DNA of 64,000 nucleotides from Imperialibacter sp040222385 (GTDB lineage: Bacteria; Bacteroidota; Bacteroidia; Cytophagales; Cyclobacteriaceae), in assembly GCF_040222385.1 (NCBI RefSeq), contig NZ_JAVKDF010000004.1:46901-110900 (forward strand), given 5' to 3'. The notes below the pieces were generated by a model, which was not told the origin of the DNA, did not search any database, and worked only from the letters and a program-made list of their open reading frames with translations. This document shows positions 17,042 to 26,129 of this stretch, one piece after another (within the stretch, counting starts at the first letter, position 1; every line of letters begins with the position of its first letter). The position numbers and the translations under genes are program-made.

Positions 17042-17096
17042 CAAATATACTCGTTAAATTTTCAAATACAATAAAATTAATTTAGGTTAATCTAAA
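17042..17096 (-). promoter_or_regulatory. Promoter with DtxR/MntR-like palindrome for the di-heme operon
   Basis: On the minus strand, a -33 TTG (17069-17071) is separated by 19 bp from a perfect -7 element TATATTTG (17042-17049), 28 bp before the start codon. Upstream lies TTTAGGTTAATCTAAA (17081-17096), a 16-bp palindrome with one mismatched pair. It closely resembles the TTAGGTTAGCCTAA-type boxes bound by DtxR/IdeR/MntR metalloregulators. Position and likeness suggest iron or manganese control; the regulator is not in the window. Confidence 0.6.
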
Positions 17097-17135
17097 AATA
17101 TAAAAGCAAAACTACCTTTTTGAGAACTAATCAGA

Positions 17136-20100
17136 TTATTTTTTGATGAGCCGCTGTTGCCAGCTTTGCGAAGGAGTTGACAGGCGGATGGTGTAAACAC
17201 CTTTTGGTAGCAAACCGATTGCTATTTCAACAGACTGTCCCGGGCTGGTATCCAGGGAGCGACTAAGAACCTCCTGCCCAGCCATATTGATGATGGATAT
17301 AACAGCGTCATTTTGCTGCTTGAGAAGTTTAATAGCTATGGTCTCACTTGCCGGATTTGGGAATAAATTGAAGATGTCCGCTGCAGTTTCAACCCCAGTT
17401 ACTTCCAATACCTGGTACGCCATTGACACAGAATCCGCACAGCCTTCTTCATTGTGGGCTATCAACATCACGTCATAAATCCCAGCGGAATCGAATGCCA
17501 GCAGGGGCTGCTGGGAAATGTCTATCAGGCTTCCGTTGATCACCCATTCCCATGAAGTAGCGCCTGGCGACAGGCTTGTAAAAGTGGCAGTTCTTTGTTT
17601 TTTCAGGATGAGGACTTCCGGCTCAATAAGGAAGTCTGCAGAGAAGTCGTAAGGATATATTGAAACTTCAACAGGGTCACTTTCTATAATAGAGTCGATC
17701 CCTTTTACAATTAGCTTCACAGTGTCCGTCACGTTCAAAACATCGAATCTACTTCCCTTGTGCAGTGGCTCCCCGGTGTTTGCTGAGGTAAAAAGAAAGT
17801 TGCTCCCGTTTTCCGGCACCAGAGTGAAGTTTTCGCCGGGGCAAACTGGGCTGTCGGACACTATCGGTAGCGCCGACTTGGTGAAGCTCAATAGTTTTGA
17901 AACTGATGAGGTACATCCCTGCTCATTGCTGGCCAACAGTCTGATGGTAATTTCGGTTTGCTCTCCCAAAATCAATTGGCTATTCATGGTGTCTCCTATG
18001 AGGCTGTCGGCTAAATACCATTGGTAGCCAGTGGCATTGCTGCTTTGATTGACCAGAAGGATCGCCGATTCGAACTGAGTAGTATCAGGGAGATAGGTGA
18101 AGTCAACGATGGGTCGATTCAGCTGTACAGAGACCAATACCTTGCGGCTTTCAAAAAGACTGTCTGCATTGGCCACGTAGAACGAAGTGTCTTTATCAAG
18201 CAGCCCGGAGGTGAAAAAAGCACCTTCGAAGACTGCGGCCTGGCTGGTCGAATCGGTATAGACTTTTATTTTTGTGGCATTTGCAGCCTGAATAGTTGCG
18301 GAGGCATTTGCGCAAATTACTATAGCATCGATGACCGGCTGTGGAGCTCTGTTAGCCACCAAAACAGCTTTAGTGGAGTTGGAAACACACCCTGCTTTGC
18401 TGCTCGTTGTTAGTGTTATGTCATAGGTACCAGGCTCGTTGTATTTTGCCTGAGCATTTTCTAAAGTGCTTTGGGAACCATTGCCAAAGTCCCAGGCCCA
18501 GCTCACTGCTTTTTCGCTTTGGCTGGCGAGGCTGATGGTGGGGCTAACACCTGGCTCAAGCAGAACAGTGTCTGAGCTAACACTGAAATTGGCGTCGAGG
18601 CCGTCCATATTAACCTGCACAGAAAACAAGTCGCCTGTGTAGTTGTTGTCAGCGTTTCGTACGAAGAAGGTGGCGGGTGATTTGATGGTATCTGTCAGGT
18701 AGTCATTTCCGTGAATCAGCAGCGTGTCTGTGGCTCCGGCGTCTGCGAAGAAATCAAATGAAGTGCCACCGGACAGGCTGATGATAACCGGAGAATCCTT
18801 ACAAGCCAAAACCGTTGCAATGGTTCTGGGATTGTTTTGGAATTCAGCATACCTGAGGCGAGCTCGTTGCACGGCGGTAATAAGGGCATTTTTTGATTCC
18901 CCAGTAACCCAGGCAAAAGCTACTTTTTCACTCTTAAAGGCGCCAAGGTTCCCGATCTTCACACCATTCATTTGTGCGGTGTTATTGCCTGCTCCACTTT
19001 GGCCGGCAGTTGTTTTGACCATTTCTGCACTCAGCCAGGCAAACTTGAGCGAATCCGAAAGCAGCGAGTCGGTCACGGCTATGTTTTCGTTCAGGTTATC
19101 GATGTCGGCTGCATAAAAAGTTGGAGTATTGTTTGTGAGCAGGGCTATCCCGCCATAGATATTGTCTTCGTCAATGTAGGTAACTCCAAGTCTTAGAGAG
19201 TCGACCCATTCAGTGCGGTTATTGTCGCCGACGCCGATGTTCCAGTTGGTGAAGAGTCCTGCATGAACGTTCTCGATAGCATCTGCGGAGGTGTTTGTGA
19301 CCCGATACTCAGTGATCAGAAAGTTTCTGTCGTCAGGAGAATTCCAGGACAGGGTTTTCTGTTCCACAAGAGTTGATAGGGATTCACTGAGGGTTGCTGT
19401 AAAGCTGTTTTCGTAGTAATTGTCGGCAACCGTTCCGCCGAATAACTTGAGGTGCTTGTTAACGGAGAAATCGTTATTCCTTGTTCCATATACGAGGTTA
19501 TTGGCAACATTGTCAGCTAATGTTGTATCACTATTACCGAGGAGAAACCCAGCATGGCTAGCCACACTGATATTTTGAAACTTGACCCCATTGCCTGCTT
19601 TTAAAGAGTCCATTGTGTAGCCAAGGTCTCCTTTCGAGTTAATGGTAAGTGATAGATTGGAAGACGAGGTAGTGGTCGAATCCGGCTGTGTAGTGAACTC
19701 AAAATATTGAGTGTCGGCGTAGCCTGACGCTTTGATTTTCGCTTTGAAGACAACTCTGGAATCAGGAGGAGTATTTTCATCCAGAATAGCAGAAAATGCA
19801 TAGTTGGTAGAGTCAAATGTGGCCAGGTAGGGGGTAGTCCAGGTGTTGCTGCTTAACGTTACCAAATCACTAAGGGGTTCGAGGGTAATTTCAAGACCTG
19901 AGGCCGGCTTGAGCCAATTAATGGCTTGCAAATCATAGTGTACAGTGTCGCCAAAAAAGACCTTCTTCCCGGCTTGCGTATACAAAGAATCTTTCACCAA
20001 ACGCACCGAAGGAGAAAGCGTATCAGTTAGGGCACTGTACATGTTGAGCATACCCCGGCCCAGCAGACCCTTGTACTGAGCATTACCAGCCAGCCCATCC

Positions 20101-21398
20101 ACCGACGTGCCAGTGATACGCAACTGCTCCATTATCTGGATGGCAGAGTATTTCGGGAAATAAGACCTGAGTAAAGCAGCTGCACCAGCCACCTGAGGCG
20201 ACGAGAAAGATGAGCCATCAGCAGTTCCATAGGTACTGTTGTTTCTGGTTGAATAGGCGGCTGTGCCGGGAGCTACCAGGTCGACATAGTAGCTATAGGT
20301 AGCGAAGGAAGACTTGGTGCCGTCATTGGTGGAAGCAGCTACAGACAATACGTTGTCATAACTGGCCGGGTAAAAGGTAAGCTCGGCGTTGGTGTTGCCG
20401 GCGGCAGCCACTACCACCACATTTCTTTCCAGCACAGCATAGTTAATAATGTCTTGCGCTGCCTGGCTATAGTTGCCGGTGGAGCCCCAGCTAAGGTTGA
20501 TCACATCCATGCCCTGATTGGCAGCGTAAATAATGGCTTCATAATTACCAAAGGAGGTGTTGTCCTCCGTTTTGAATGCCTTCAATGGCACAAACTTAGA
20601 CTTGAAACCCGTTCCGGCCATTCCTTTGGCGTTGTTGGTCCTGGCCGAAGATAGCCCCGAAACGTGGGTGCCGTGGTCTCCAAAATCTGACTTAGGGTCG
20701 CTGTCTCTGTTGGCGAAGTCCCAGCCACGGTAGTCGTCTACGTAACCGTTTCCGTCATTGTCGACGCCGTCGATAGGGTCATTTGTATTCAGGTAGATGT
20801 TACCGCTTAAGTCCTCGTGGGTATAGTCTGCTCCGGTGTCAATAATGCCAATGACAATGGTAGAATCGCCAGTCGTAATCCCCCAGGCATCATAGGCTTT
20901 GATAGACGAGAGATAGGGCTGCTTGGGGCTTGCTGTGGCGGCGTCCGGGTCGTTGGGTATCAGAAAGAGCTGCTCTTTGAAAACTGGCTCGGCATAAAGC
21001 ACATTGTCATACCGAAGTAATTCGTTGATCGTTTCCAGCACATTGCCCTCTGCCAACTCAACTTTGTACATGTTAGCCAGGTATTTGCTTGGCCGCTGGA
21101 GCGTCCTTGCGTTTGAATTGGATGCAGGATCGAGTGCCTTCAGCTCCTTTATCGGTATCTTCTGGCCAATAGTGGATGGGGCAATATCGGGAGCGGCTTG
21201 TAACGTCCTGGCGCCTGTTGAATAGCTGCCGTCTTTGAATTTAATGATGAGCTGATCAGACTGGATATCCGACGCTGATTTGCCCGACGGTAGTTGGTAT
21301 CTTCTGCTGGGTTGGGCACTGCTTGCCATGGGCCATAAGACCATGAGCAGCAAAAAACTGCCCGGTAACAACACTTTATACCAATGGCTTACCCTCAT
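17136..21398 (-). CDS. Secreted S8 subtilisin-like protease with PKD-like repeats and T9SS type-A sorting domain
   Basis: Encodes 1420 aa. After the signal peptide (to SSAQ, about residue 29) and a fervidolysin-like N-terminal propeptide comes an S8 domain with Asp187 (IIDTGADYTHEDL), His242 (GDHGTHVSG) and Ser397 (GSSFSSPQVAG). Residues 470-870 are beta-rich. After residue 900 come PKD-like segments with WDFGNGS and related motifs. The last 80 residues (FNLFPNPASETIAIKL ... GVYTIRLSTPSQSWQQRLIKK) form a type-A T9SS domain, so the protein is exported through the outer membrane and attached or released. The start is 11 bp after the SDR gene, so the protease is probably the last gene of a housekeeping run. 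Confidence 0.93.
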   Translation of the reverse strand: MRVSHWYKVLLPGSFLLLMVLWPMASSAQPSRRYQLPSGKSASDIQSDQLIIKFKDGSYSTGARTLQAAPDIAPSTIGQKIPIKELKALDPASNSNARTLQRPSKYLANMYKVELAEGNVLETINELLRYDNVLYAEPVFKEQLFLIPNDPDAATASPKQPYLSSIKAYDAWGITTGDSTIVIGIIDTGADYTHEDLSGNIYLNTNDPIDGVDNDGNGYVDDYRGWDFANRDSDPKSDFGDHGTHVSGLSSARTNNAKGMAGTGFKSKFVPLKAFKTEDNTSFGNYEAIIYAANQGMDVINLSWGSTGNYSQAAQDIINYAVLERNVVVVAAAGNTNAELTFYPASYDNVLSVAASTNDGTKSSFATYSYYVDLVAPGTAAYSTRNNSTYGTADGSSFSSPQVAGAAALLRSYFPKYSAIQIMEQLRITGTSVDGLAGNAQYKGLLGRGMLNMYSALTDTLSPSVRLVKDSLYTQAGKKVFFGDTVHYDLQAINWLKPASGLEITLEPLSDLVTLSSNTWTTPYLATFDSTNYAFSAILDENTPPDSRVVFKAKIKASGYADTQYFEFTTQPDSTTTSSSNLSLTINSKGDLGYTMDSLKAGNGVKFQNISVASHAGFLLGNSDTTLADNVANNLVYGTRNNDFSVNKHLKLFGGTVADNYYENSFTATLSESLSTLVEQKTLSWNSPDDRNFLITEYRVTNTSADAIENVHAGLFTNWNIGVGDNNRTEWVDSLRLGVTYIDEDNIYGGIALLTNNTPTFYAADIDNLNENIAVTDSLLSDSLKFAWLSAEMVKTTAGQSGAGNNTAQMNGVKIGNLGAFKSEKVAFAWVTGESKNALITAVQRARLRYAEFQNNPRTIATVLACKDSPVIISLSGGTSFDFFADAGATDTLLIHGNDYLTDTIKSPATFFVRNADNNYTGDLFSVQVNMDGLDANFSVSSDTVLLEPGVSPTISLASQSEKAVSWAWDFGNGSQSTLENAQAKYNEPGTYDITLTTSSKAGCVSNSTKAVLVANRAPQPVIDAIVICANASATIQAANATKIKVYTDSTSQAAVFEGAFFTSGLLDKDTSFYVANADSLFESRKVLVSVQLNRPIVDFTYLPDTTQFESAILLVNQSSNATGYQWYLADSLIGDTMNSQLILGEQTEITIRLLASNEQGCTSSVSKLLSFTKSALPIVSDSPVCPGENFTLVPENGSNFLFTSANTGEPLHKGSRFDVLNVTDTVKLIVKGIDSIIESDPVEVSIYPYDFSADFLIEPEVLILKKQRTATFTSLSPGATSWEWVINGSLIDISQQPLLAFDSAGIYDVMLIAHNEEGCADSVSMAYQVLEVTGVETAADIFNLFPNPASETIAIKLLKQQNDAVISIINMAGQEVLSRSLDTSPGQSVEIAIGLLPKGVYTIRLSTPSQSWQQRLIKK

Positions 21399-21409
21399 TT
21401 CTTAAGCTG

Positions 21410-22225
21410 CTAACGCACCTTTACCTTTCGCACTATCTGTGAGAAGAGAGAAGGAAAAAACCGCTTCACATAAATACCGCCCACTTCTTTCACTCCTCCT
21501 ATGTACACCTCTTCCTTTTCTTTTTCCACTGCTTTCACAATCGTCCTTGCTGCCGCTTCCGGTGCAATACCATTTGCCTGAGCGTCATCCATCTCGTTGA
21601 ATTTACCCCCGTCACCAGTAACTGAATTGACGGAAATCTGCGTCCGGATAAATCCAGGACAGATGATGGTCACTTTGATATTGTCGTCGTGCAGTTCTGC
21701 CCGGAGCCCGTCGTAGAAGCCATGCAAGGCATGTTTGCTGGCCGCATACCCTGTTCGATAAGGCGAGCTGATGATGCCCACCGCACTGGAGATCACGACA
21801 TGGTGCCCGTTTTTTCTGCTGATCATACCGGGCAGTAGCGCCTTTGAAAGGGCAATGGCTCCAAAATAATTGACCTCCATTACCTTGCGATCAACATCCA
21901 ATTGGGTGTCTTTGGCCAGTGAGCGCTGACTGATGCCGCCGTTGTTTACAAGCACGTCGACCACACCAAACATGGCTTCTGCTTCTTTCGCTTTGGCTTC
22001 AAGACTTGCTGCATTGGCCAGGTCGACTGTCAGTATTTTTACATTTTTCTCAGCCAGGCCCGGCACCGTTGCCAAACAAGCAGCTTTCACCCTCTCCAGT
22101 TCTTCCTGACGGCGAGCCGACAGAATAAGTTTCGCTCCCCTTCTGGCCATTTCATAGGTAATCGCCTCTCCAATTCCTGAAGATGCACCTGTGATCCACA
22201 CTACTTTGCCTTTTACCTCAGCCAT
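21410..22225 (-). CDS. Short-chain dehydrogenase/reductase (SDR)
   Basis: Encodes a 271-aa classical SDR. The nucleotide site GASSGIGEA begins near residue 12, an Arg-rich segment LILSARRQEELERV follows the second strand and suggests NADP(H), NNGG appears near residue 93, and the catalytic set is Ser in VVISSAVG with YAASK (Tyr and Lys) near residue 160. It is cytoplasmic or peripheral. The substrate is unknown; the DHRS7/YqjQ-like C-terminus (KEVGGIYVKRFFPSLFSQIVRKVKVR) hints at a membrane-linked lipid or steroid-type substrate. The start is 3 bp after folA. Confidence 0.88.
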   Translation of the reverse strand: MAEVKGKVVWITGASSGIGEAITYEMARRGAKLILSARRQEELERVKAACLATVPGLAEKNVKILTVDLANAASLEAKAKEAEAMFGVVDVLVNNGGISQRSLAKDTQLDVDRKVMEVNYFGAIALSKALLPGMISRKNGHHVVISSAVGIISSPYRTGYAASKHALHGFYDGLRAELHDDNIKVTIICPGFIRTQISVNSVTGDGGKFNEMDDAQANGIAPEAAARTIVKAVEKEKEEVYIGGVKEVGGIYVKRFFPSLFSQIVRKVKVR

Positions 22226-22228
22226 ACG

Positions 22229-22723
22229 CTACTTTCTTTTTTTCCACTGGGTGAATGAATAATTATAAGGATTTTTTTCGTCAGAGGACATGTCTTTTCG
22301 ACTAACTTCTTTCCAAATGTGTGTGTCAGGAAGAGGATATTTCACATTTCCCTCCACAATTACATCAATTTCTGTGATATAAAGGATGTCGGAAATAGGC
22401 TGTGTTTGCTTGTAGACTTCCCCCCCGCCAATGATATAAAGCTCTTCTTCTCCGGCTGCTTTGGCTAACGCTATGCCTTTTTCTATAGAATCAACAACAT
22501 GGGCGCCCTCCAGGCTGAAGTTTTTGTCTCTTGTTACAATAATAAACGTTCTGCCTGGGAGGATTTTACCAAGCGACTCGAAGGTTTTCCTACCCATGAG
22601 CACATGATGACCCATTGTTTGGTCCTTGAAGTATCTGAAGTCCTTGGGCATATGCCACAGCATTTTATAGTCATTGCCGATGACACCATTCCGGGAGACT
22701 GCTACTATTTGGGATATGATCAT
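22229..22723 (-). CDS. folA: Dihydrofolate reductase
   Basis: Encodes a 164-aa enzyme of normal size. It reduces dihydrofolate to tetrahydrofolate with NADPH. Visible motifs are ISQIVAVSRNGVIGNDYKMLWHMPKDFRYFK at the N-terminus (with the Met20-loop equivalent NDYKMLWHMP and the conserved acid in PKDFRYFK), GRKTFESLGKILPGR and IIGGGEVYKQT. It overlaps fmt by 4 bp (ATGA). The pairing is logical: fmt consumes 10-formyl-tetrahydrofolate, which depends on the folate pool kept reduced by this enzyme. Confidence 0.96.
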   Translation of the reverse strand: MIISQIVAVSRNGVIGNDYKMLWHMPKDFRYFKDQTMGHHVLMGRKTFESLGKILPGRTFIIVTRDKNFSLEGAHVVDSIEKGIALAKAAGEEELYIIGGGEVYKQTQPISDILYITEIDVIVEGNVKYPLPDTHIWKEVSRKDMSSDEKNPYNYSFTQWKKRK

Positions 22724-23631
22724 ATTCTATTGCCTCTGAGAAATTCTTCTATGTCCATTCTTTTCTTGCCTTCCATCTGCAAATCCTCGATGGAGATATA
22801 CCCATCTGCGGTTTTTAGATAGAGGTACGTCTTGCTGTCACTCAGCATTTCTTTTTCGCCCTTTTGGTTGATTTTTCGTGCTTTGTAAACTTTCACAGTT
22901 TTGCCCATCAGGCTTGTCCAGGCGGTGGGGTAGGGCGATAGGCCTCTGATGAAGTTAACCACCTGCTCCGTCGGTTGTTCAAAATTGATCTCACAGGTTT
23001 CTCTGAATATTTTTGGTGCCGTAGGCGTGTCTTCGAAAACTTCCTGCGGCTTTTCCTTGTAGTTGCCTTCTGCAATGGCTTCGACTGTTTTTAACACCAG
23101 TGCGGCTCCCTTATTCATGAGTCTTTCATACACTGTACCAACGTTGTCCTCATCGCTTATCGGTTCTTTTTCCTGAAAAAGGATATCGCCAGTATCAATT
23201 TCGTGTTTCAGAAAAAAAGTAGTGACACCCGTTTCTTTCTCGCCGTTGATAATAGCCCAGTTGATGGGTGCTGCGCCACGGTATTTGGGCAAAAGCGATC
23301 CATGCAGGTTGAAAGTGCCTAAGGCCGGCATTTGCCATACTATTTCGGGCAGCATGCGGAAGGCAACTACTATTTGCAGGTTGGCATCCAATGCCTTCAA
23401 CTCCGCAATGAATTCTGGCGACTTAAGGTTGGTTGGTTGCAGGATATTGAGTCCCTTTTCTTCAGCATAGGCCTTAACAGCCGACACACCCAACTTTTTA
23501 CCCCTCCCTTGAGGCTTGTCAGGTGCTGTAATCACCCCAACAATATTCCACCCATTGGCTACTAAAATATCAAGACTTGGTACGGCGAATTCTGGCGTAC
23601 CCATAAATACTATTCGAAGATCCTTTGTCAT
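22720..23631 (-). CDS. fmt: Methionyl-tRNA formyltransferase
   Basis: Encodes 303 aa. It transfers a formyl group from 10-formyl-THF to initiator Met-tRNA. The N-terminal GART fold begins LRIVFMGTPEFAVPSLDIL, and the active-site segment NLHGSLLPKYRGAAPINWAI contains the conserved Asn and His with Asp in HEIDTGDIL. The C-terminal anticodon-binding-like OB domain covers roughly residues 205-303. Length is normal. It is followed with a 4-bp overlap by folA and preceded by the NamZ gene with 9 bp between, so all appear to be one transcript. Confidence 0.96.
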   Translation of the reverse strand: MTKDLRIVFMGTPEFAVPSLDILVANGWNIVGVITAPDKPQGRGKKLGVSAVKAYAEEKGLNILQPTNLKSPEFIAELKALDANLQIVVAFRMLPEIVWQMPALGTFNLHGSLLPKYRGAAPINWAIINGEKETGVTTFFLKHEIDTGDILFQEKEPISDEDNVGTVYERLMNKGAALVLKTVEAIAEGNYKEKPQEVFEDTPTAPKIFRETCEINFEQPTEQVVNFIRGLSPYPTAWTSLMGKTVKVYKARKINQKGEKEMLSDSKTYLYLKTADGYISIEDLQMEGKKRMDIEEFLRGNRI

Positions 23632-23640
23632 GAAGGCTGT

Positions 23641-24855
23641 TTATTCAAAATCATCATACAACAGATGTTTCTTTCTTATCTGCTTGTATGCATTAAGCTT
23701 TTCCTGCCAGGTGGCTTTGATCTCAGCCTCACTCATTCCTTGCTCAATTTGTTTACGAAGGTCAGGAGTTCCCGCCAGAAGGGCGAAGTAGTTGTTGAAA
23801 AAACTGGAGTCGGCTGGCGTTTTCTTGTAAAATGAAATGAGATAGGAAAGATCCACGGCATTGGGTACGGGAGCTTGCCTCATGTCGATACCATAACAAA
23901 GTTTGTCCTGATGCTTTGGATCCATCGACATGCCAGGAATTGGAACAGGAGTAAATTGAAAGTCGCCAAACTCAGGCGAAGGGTAGCCCAATACTTCAAA
24001 GGGAAAATGAGTACCTCTGCCCAGGCTCATCATCGTGCCCTCAAAAAGGCAGATAGACGGATACCAGGCGATGGAGTGATCCGTCGGTAGATTGGGCGAT
24101 GGGCTTACAGGCAGATTATAAGAGCTGCTATGTGTCCAATTTGCCAGCTTGATCACTTGCAAGTCGGCTTTAACGCTATTTTCCAGCCACCCCTCATTGT
24201 TGATCATGGTGGCCAGCTCACCCATGGTAAGGCCATAGGCAATAGGAATGGGATGGAGGCCAACAAATGACTTTTGGGCTTCTTCCATAACCGGCCCGTC
24301 AATGACATTGCCGAGTGGGTTGGGCCTGTCAAGCACTATAAATGGTAAGCCGTTTTCTGCGCAGGCTTCCATGGCATAGCTCATGGTGCTGGTATAGGTG
24401 TAGAACCTGGCCCCCACATCCTGGATGTCAAAAATCACTACATCAAGCCCTGAAAGGTCTTCCTTTGTAGGTTTGTTGTGGCTGCCATACAGGGAAAGGA
24501 TGGGGATTCCTGTTTTCGAGTCGACTTCATTTCCCACCTTGTCGCCGGCGGGGGTGTCACCCCTGAAGCCATGCTCCGGTGCAAATATTTTTTTAATGGC
24601 AATCCCTCTGCTGAGCAGTGAGTCAACCAGGTGCGTTTCACCCAGCATCGTGGTATGATTCACCACCATACCCACGTTTTTATTTTGCAGGATTGGCAAG
24701 TATTCTTCCATCTGCGCTGCGCCAACTTTTATCTGAGAATCAGCTACCTCTTCCACTAGGGCCTTCTTATCTCCTTGTTTTGCCGCATCAGAGCCGCAGG
24801 CAGTCAGCATAATGCTAAAAAATGCAATCCTAATCATAGTGTAAATGTGAGGCAT
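23641..24855 (-). CDS. namZ: NamZ-like exo-beta-N-acetylmuramidase lipoprotein (DUF1343)
   Basis: Encodes 404 aa from ATG 24855 (MPHIYTMIRIAFF); ATG 24837 is also possible. A lipobox IMLTACG marks it as a lipoprotein, probably in the periplasm. Family motifs are GMVVNHTTMLGETHLVDSL, FAPEHGFRGDTPAGD, IFDIQDVGARFYTYTSTM, VLDRPNPLGN and the GTMMSLGRGTHFPFE segment. NamZ enzymes release N-acetylmuramic acid from the non-reducing end of peptidoglycan fragments for recycling. It reads divergently from the LolC/E-like permease gene across a very short gap and is the first gene of a five-gene run ending with the S8 protease. Confidence 0.88.
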   Translation of the reverse strand: MPHIYTMIRIAFFSIMLTACGSDAAKQGDKKALVEEVADSQIKVGAAQMEEYLPILQNKNVGMVVNHTTMLGETHLVDSLLSRGIAIKKIFAPEHGFRGDTPAGDKVGNEVDSKTGIPILSLYGSHNKPTKEDLSGLDVVIFDIQDVGARFYTYTSTMSYAMEACAENGLPFIVLDRPNPLGNVIDGPVMEEAQKSFVGLHPIPIAYGLTMGELATMINNEGWLENSVKADLQVIKLANWTHSSSYNLPVSPSPNLPTDHSIAWYPSICLFEGTMMSLGRGTHFPFEVLGYPSPEFGDFQFTPVPIPGMSMDPKHQDKLCYGIDMRQAPVPNAVDLSYLISFYKKTPADSSFFNNYFALLAGTPDLRKQIEQGMSEAEIKATWQEKLNAYKQIRKKHLLYDDFE

Positions 24856-24908
24856 GTCTTTATTTTTGTGAGGGTCGAAACTAATTCTGCTGGCAAAATT
24901 AATCATTT

Positions 24909-26129
24909 TTGAATCTTTCCTACTTTATATCGAAGCGAATAAACAAAGACCATGAAGGGTCATTTTCGGCCTCTATTGGCAGGATCGCTATAGCGAGCAT
25001 TGCTGTAGGCCTGGCCAGCGCTTTAGTGGCTTTTTTGATCCTAAGGGGGTTTCAGACTACGATCGTTGACAAGATATATGGTTTTGCGGGGCACATGCAG
25101 ATTTCAAGGTACACCTTGAAATCCAACAATTTTGACGAGCCCCCAATAAGCCTTACGTCTGACTTTTACACTCACTGGAAGGAATATGACTTTGTTTCTC
25201 ACGTGCAGCCTATTGGCTACAAGATGGGGATTCTTAAAACTGAGGATGCCGTTTTGGGTGTGGTGTTCAAGGGAGTGACCATCGATTTTGATTCAACCAA
25301 GTTTGCGCCAAGCCTCCTGAAAGGTCATTTCCCCCACTTTTCTGACAGTTCTTATTCTCTCGAAGTGTTGTTGAGTAAAAGAATAGCCGATAAGCTGGAG
25401 AAGGATGTTGGTGATGAAGTGATCATGTATGTGGTGCAAAATCCTCCCAGGTTCAGAAGGTTGTCGATTGCAGGCATTTATGAGACAGGTCTCGAAGACT
25501 TCGACGACAGGATGATTTTAGGGGATTTGGGCCTGGTGCAACGGCTCAACAACTGGCCCGATTCGTTGGTCGGAGGCTATGAGGTGTTTTTACGTGATCC
25601 TTCCGACATGGAAGCTGCTGAAAATGAGATGTACGACGTGCTGGATTCGGACTTGTACGCCGATACGGCCGATAACAAGTACTTTCAGATATTTGAGTGG
25701 CTGCAGATGCTGGACAGGAATGTGGCCATTTTTCTGGTGCTCATCCTTTTTGTTGCCAGCTTCAACATGGTGTCTTTTCTTCTCATCCTCATTATGGAGC
25801 GCACCAACATGATTGGGGTACTGAAAGGCCTCGGTGCCACAGACCTGACGGTAAGACGAATTTTTTCGTGGAATGGCATGCGACTTATTGCCAAGGGGAT
25901 GCTTTGGGGCAATGTGATAGCCGGTGGGTTGGGCCTGCTTCAAAGTCAATTTCACATCATACCACTTGATGCTGCCAGCTACTACATGCACTACGTGCCT
26001 ATCTATTGGGACTGGTGGGCGATTGTGTTGGTAAATATCCTCACTTTTGTGGTAGTGAACCTCACGTTATTTATTCCCACAACAGTCATTATCAACATCA
26101 GACCCATTGCTGCTATCAAGTTTGACTAA
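24909..26129 (+). CDS. LolC/LolE-like ABC permease (FtsX family)
   Basis: Encodes 406 aa with four membrane helices: one near residues 25-50 (IAIASIAVGLASALVAFLIL) and three after residue 275. A periplasmic domain lies between. The architecture and motif TNMIGVLKGLGATDLTVRRIF match the lipoprotein-releasing permeases LolC/LolE, which pass mature lipoproteins toward LolA. No ATPase gene is adjacent. No suitable ATG lies at the N-terminus, and the family-typical NLSYFISKRI begins with a TTG at 24909, so I take TTG as start. Its stop overlaps the stop of the convergent GT2 gene by 4 bp. Confidence 0.85.
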   Translation: MNLSYFISKRINKDHEGSFSASIGRIAIASIAVGLASALVAFLILRGFQTTIVDKIYGFAGHMQISRYTLKSNNFDEPPISLTSDFYTHWKEYDFVSHVQPIGYKMGILKTEDAVLGVVFKGVTIDFDSTKFAPSLLKGHFPHFSDSSYSLEVLLSKRIADKLEKDVGDEVIMYVVQNPPRFRRLSIAGIYETGLEDFDDRMILGDLGLVQRLNNWPDSLVGGYEVFLRDPSDMEAAENEMYDVLDSDLYADTADNKYFQIFEWLQMLDRNVAIFLVLILFVASFNMVSFLLILIMERTNMIGVLKGLGATDLTVRRIFSWNGMRLIAKGMLWGNVIAGGLGLLQSQFHIIPLDAASYYMHYVPIYWDWWAIVLVNILTFVVVNLTLFIPTTVIINIRPIAAIKFD

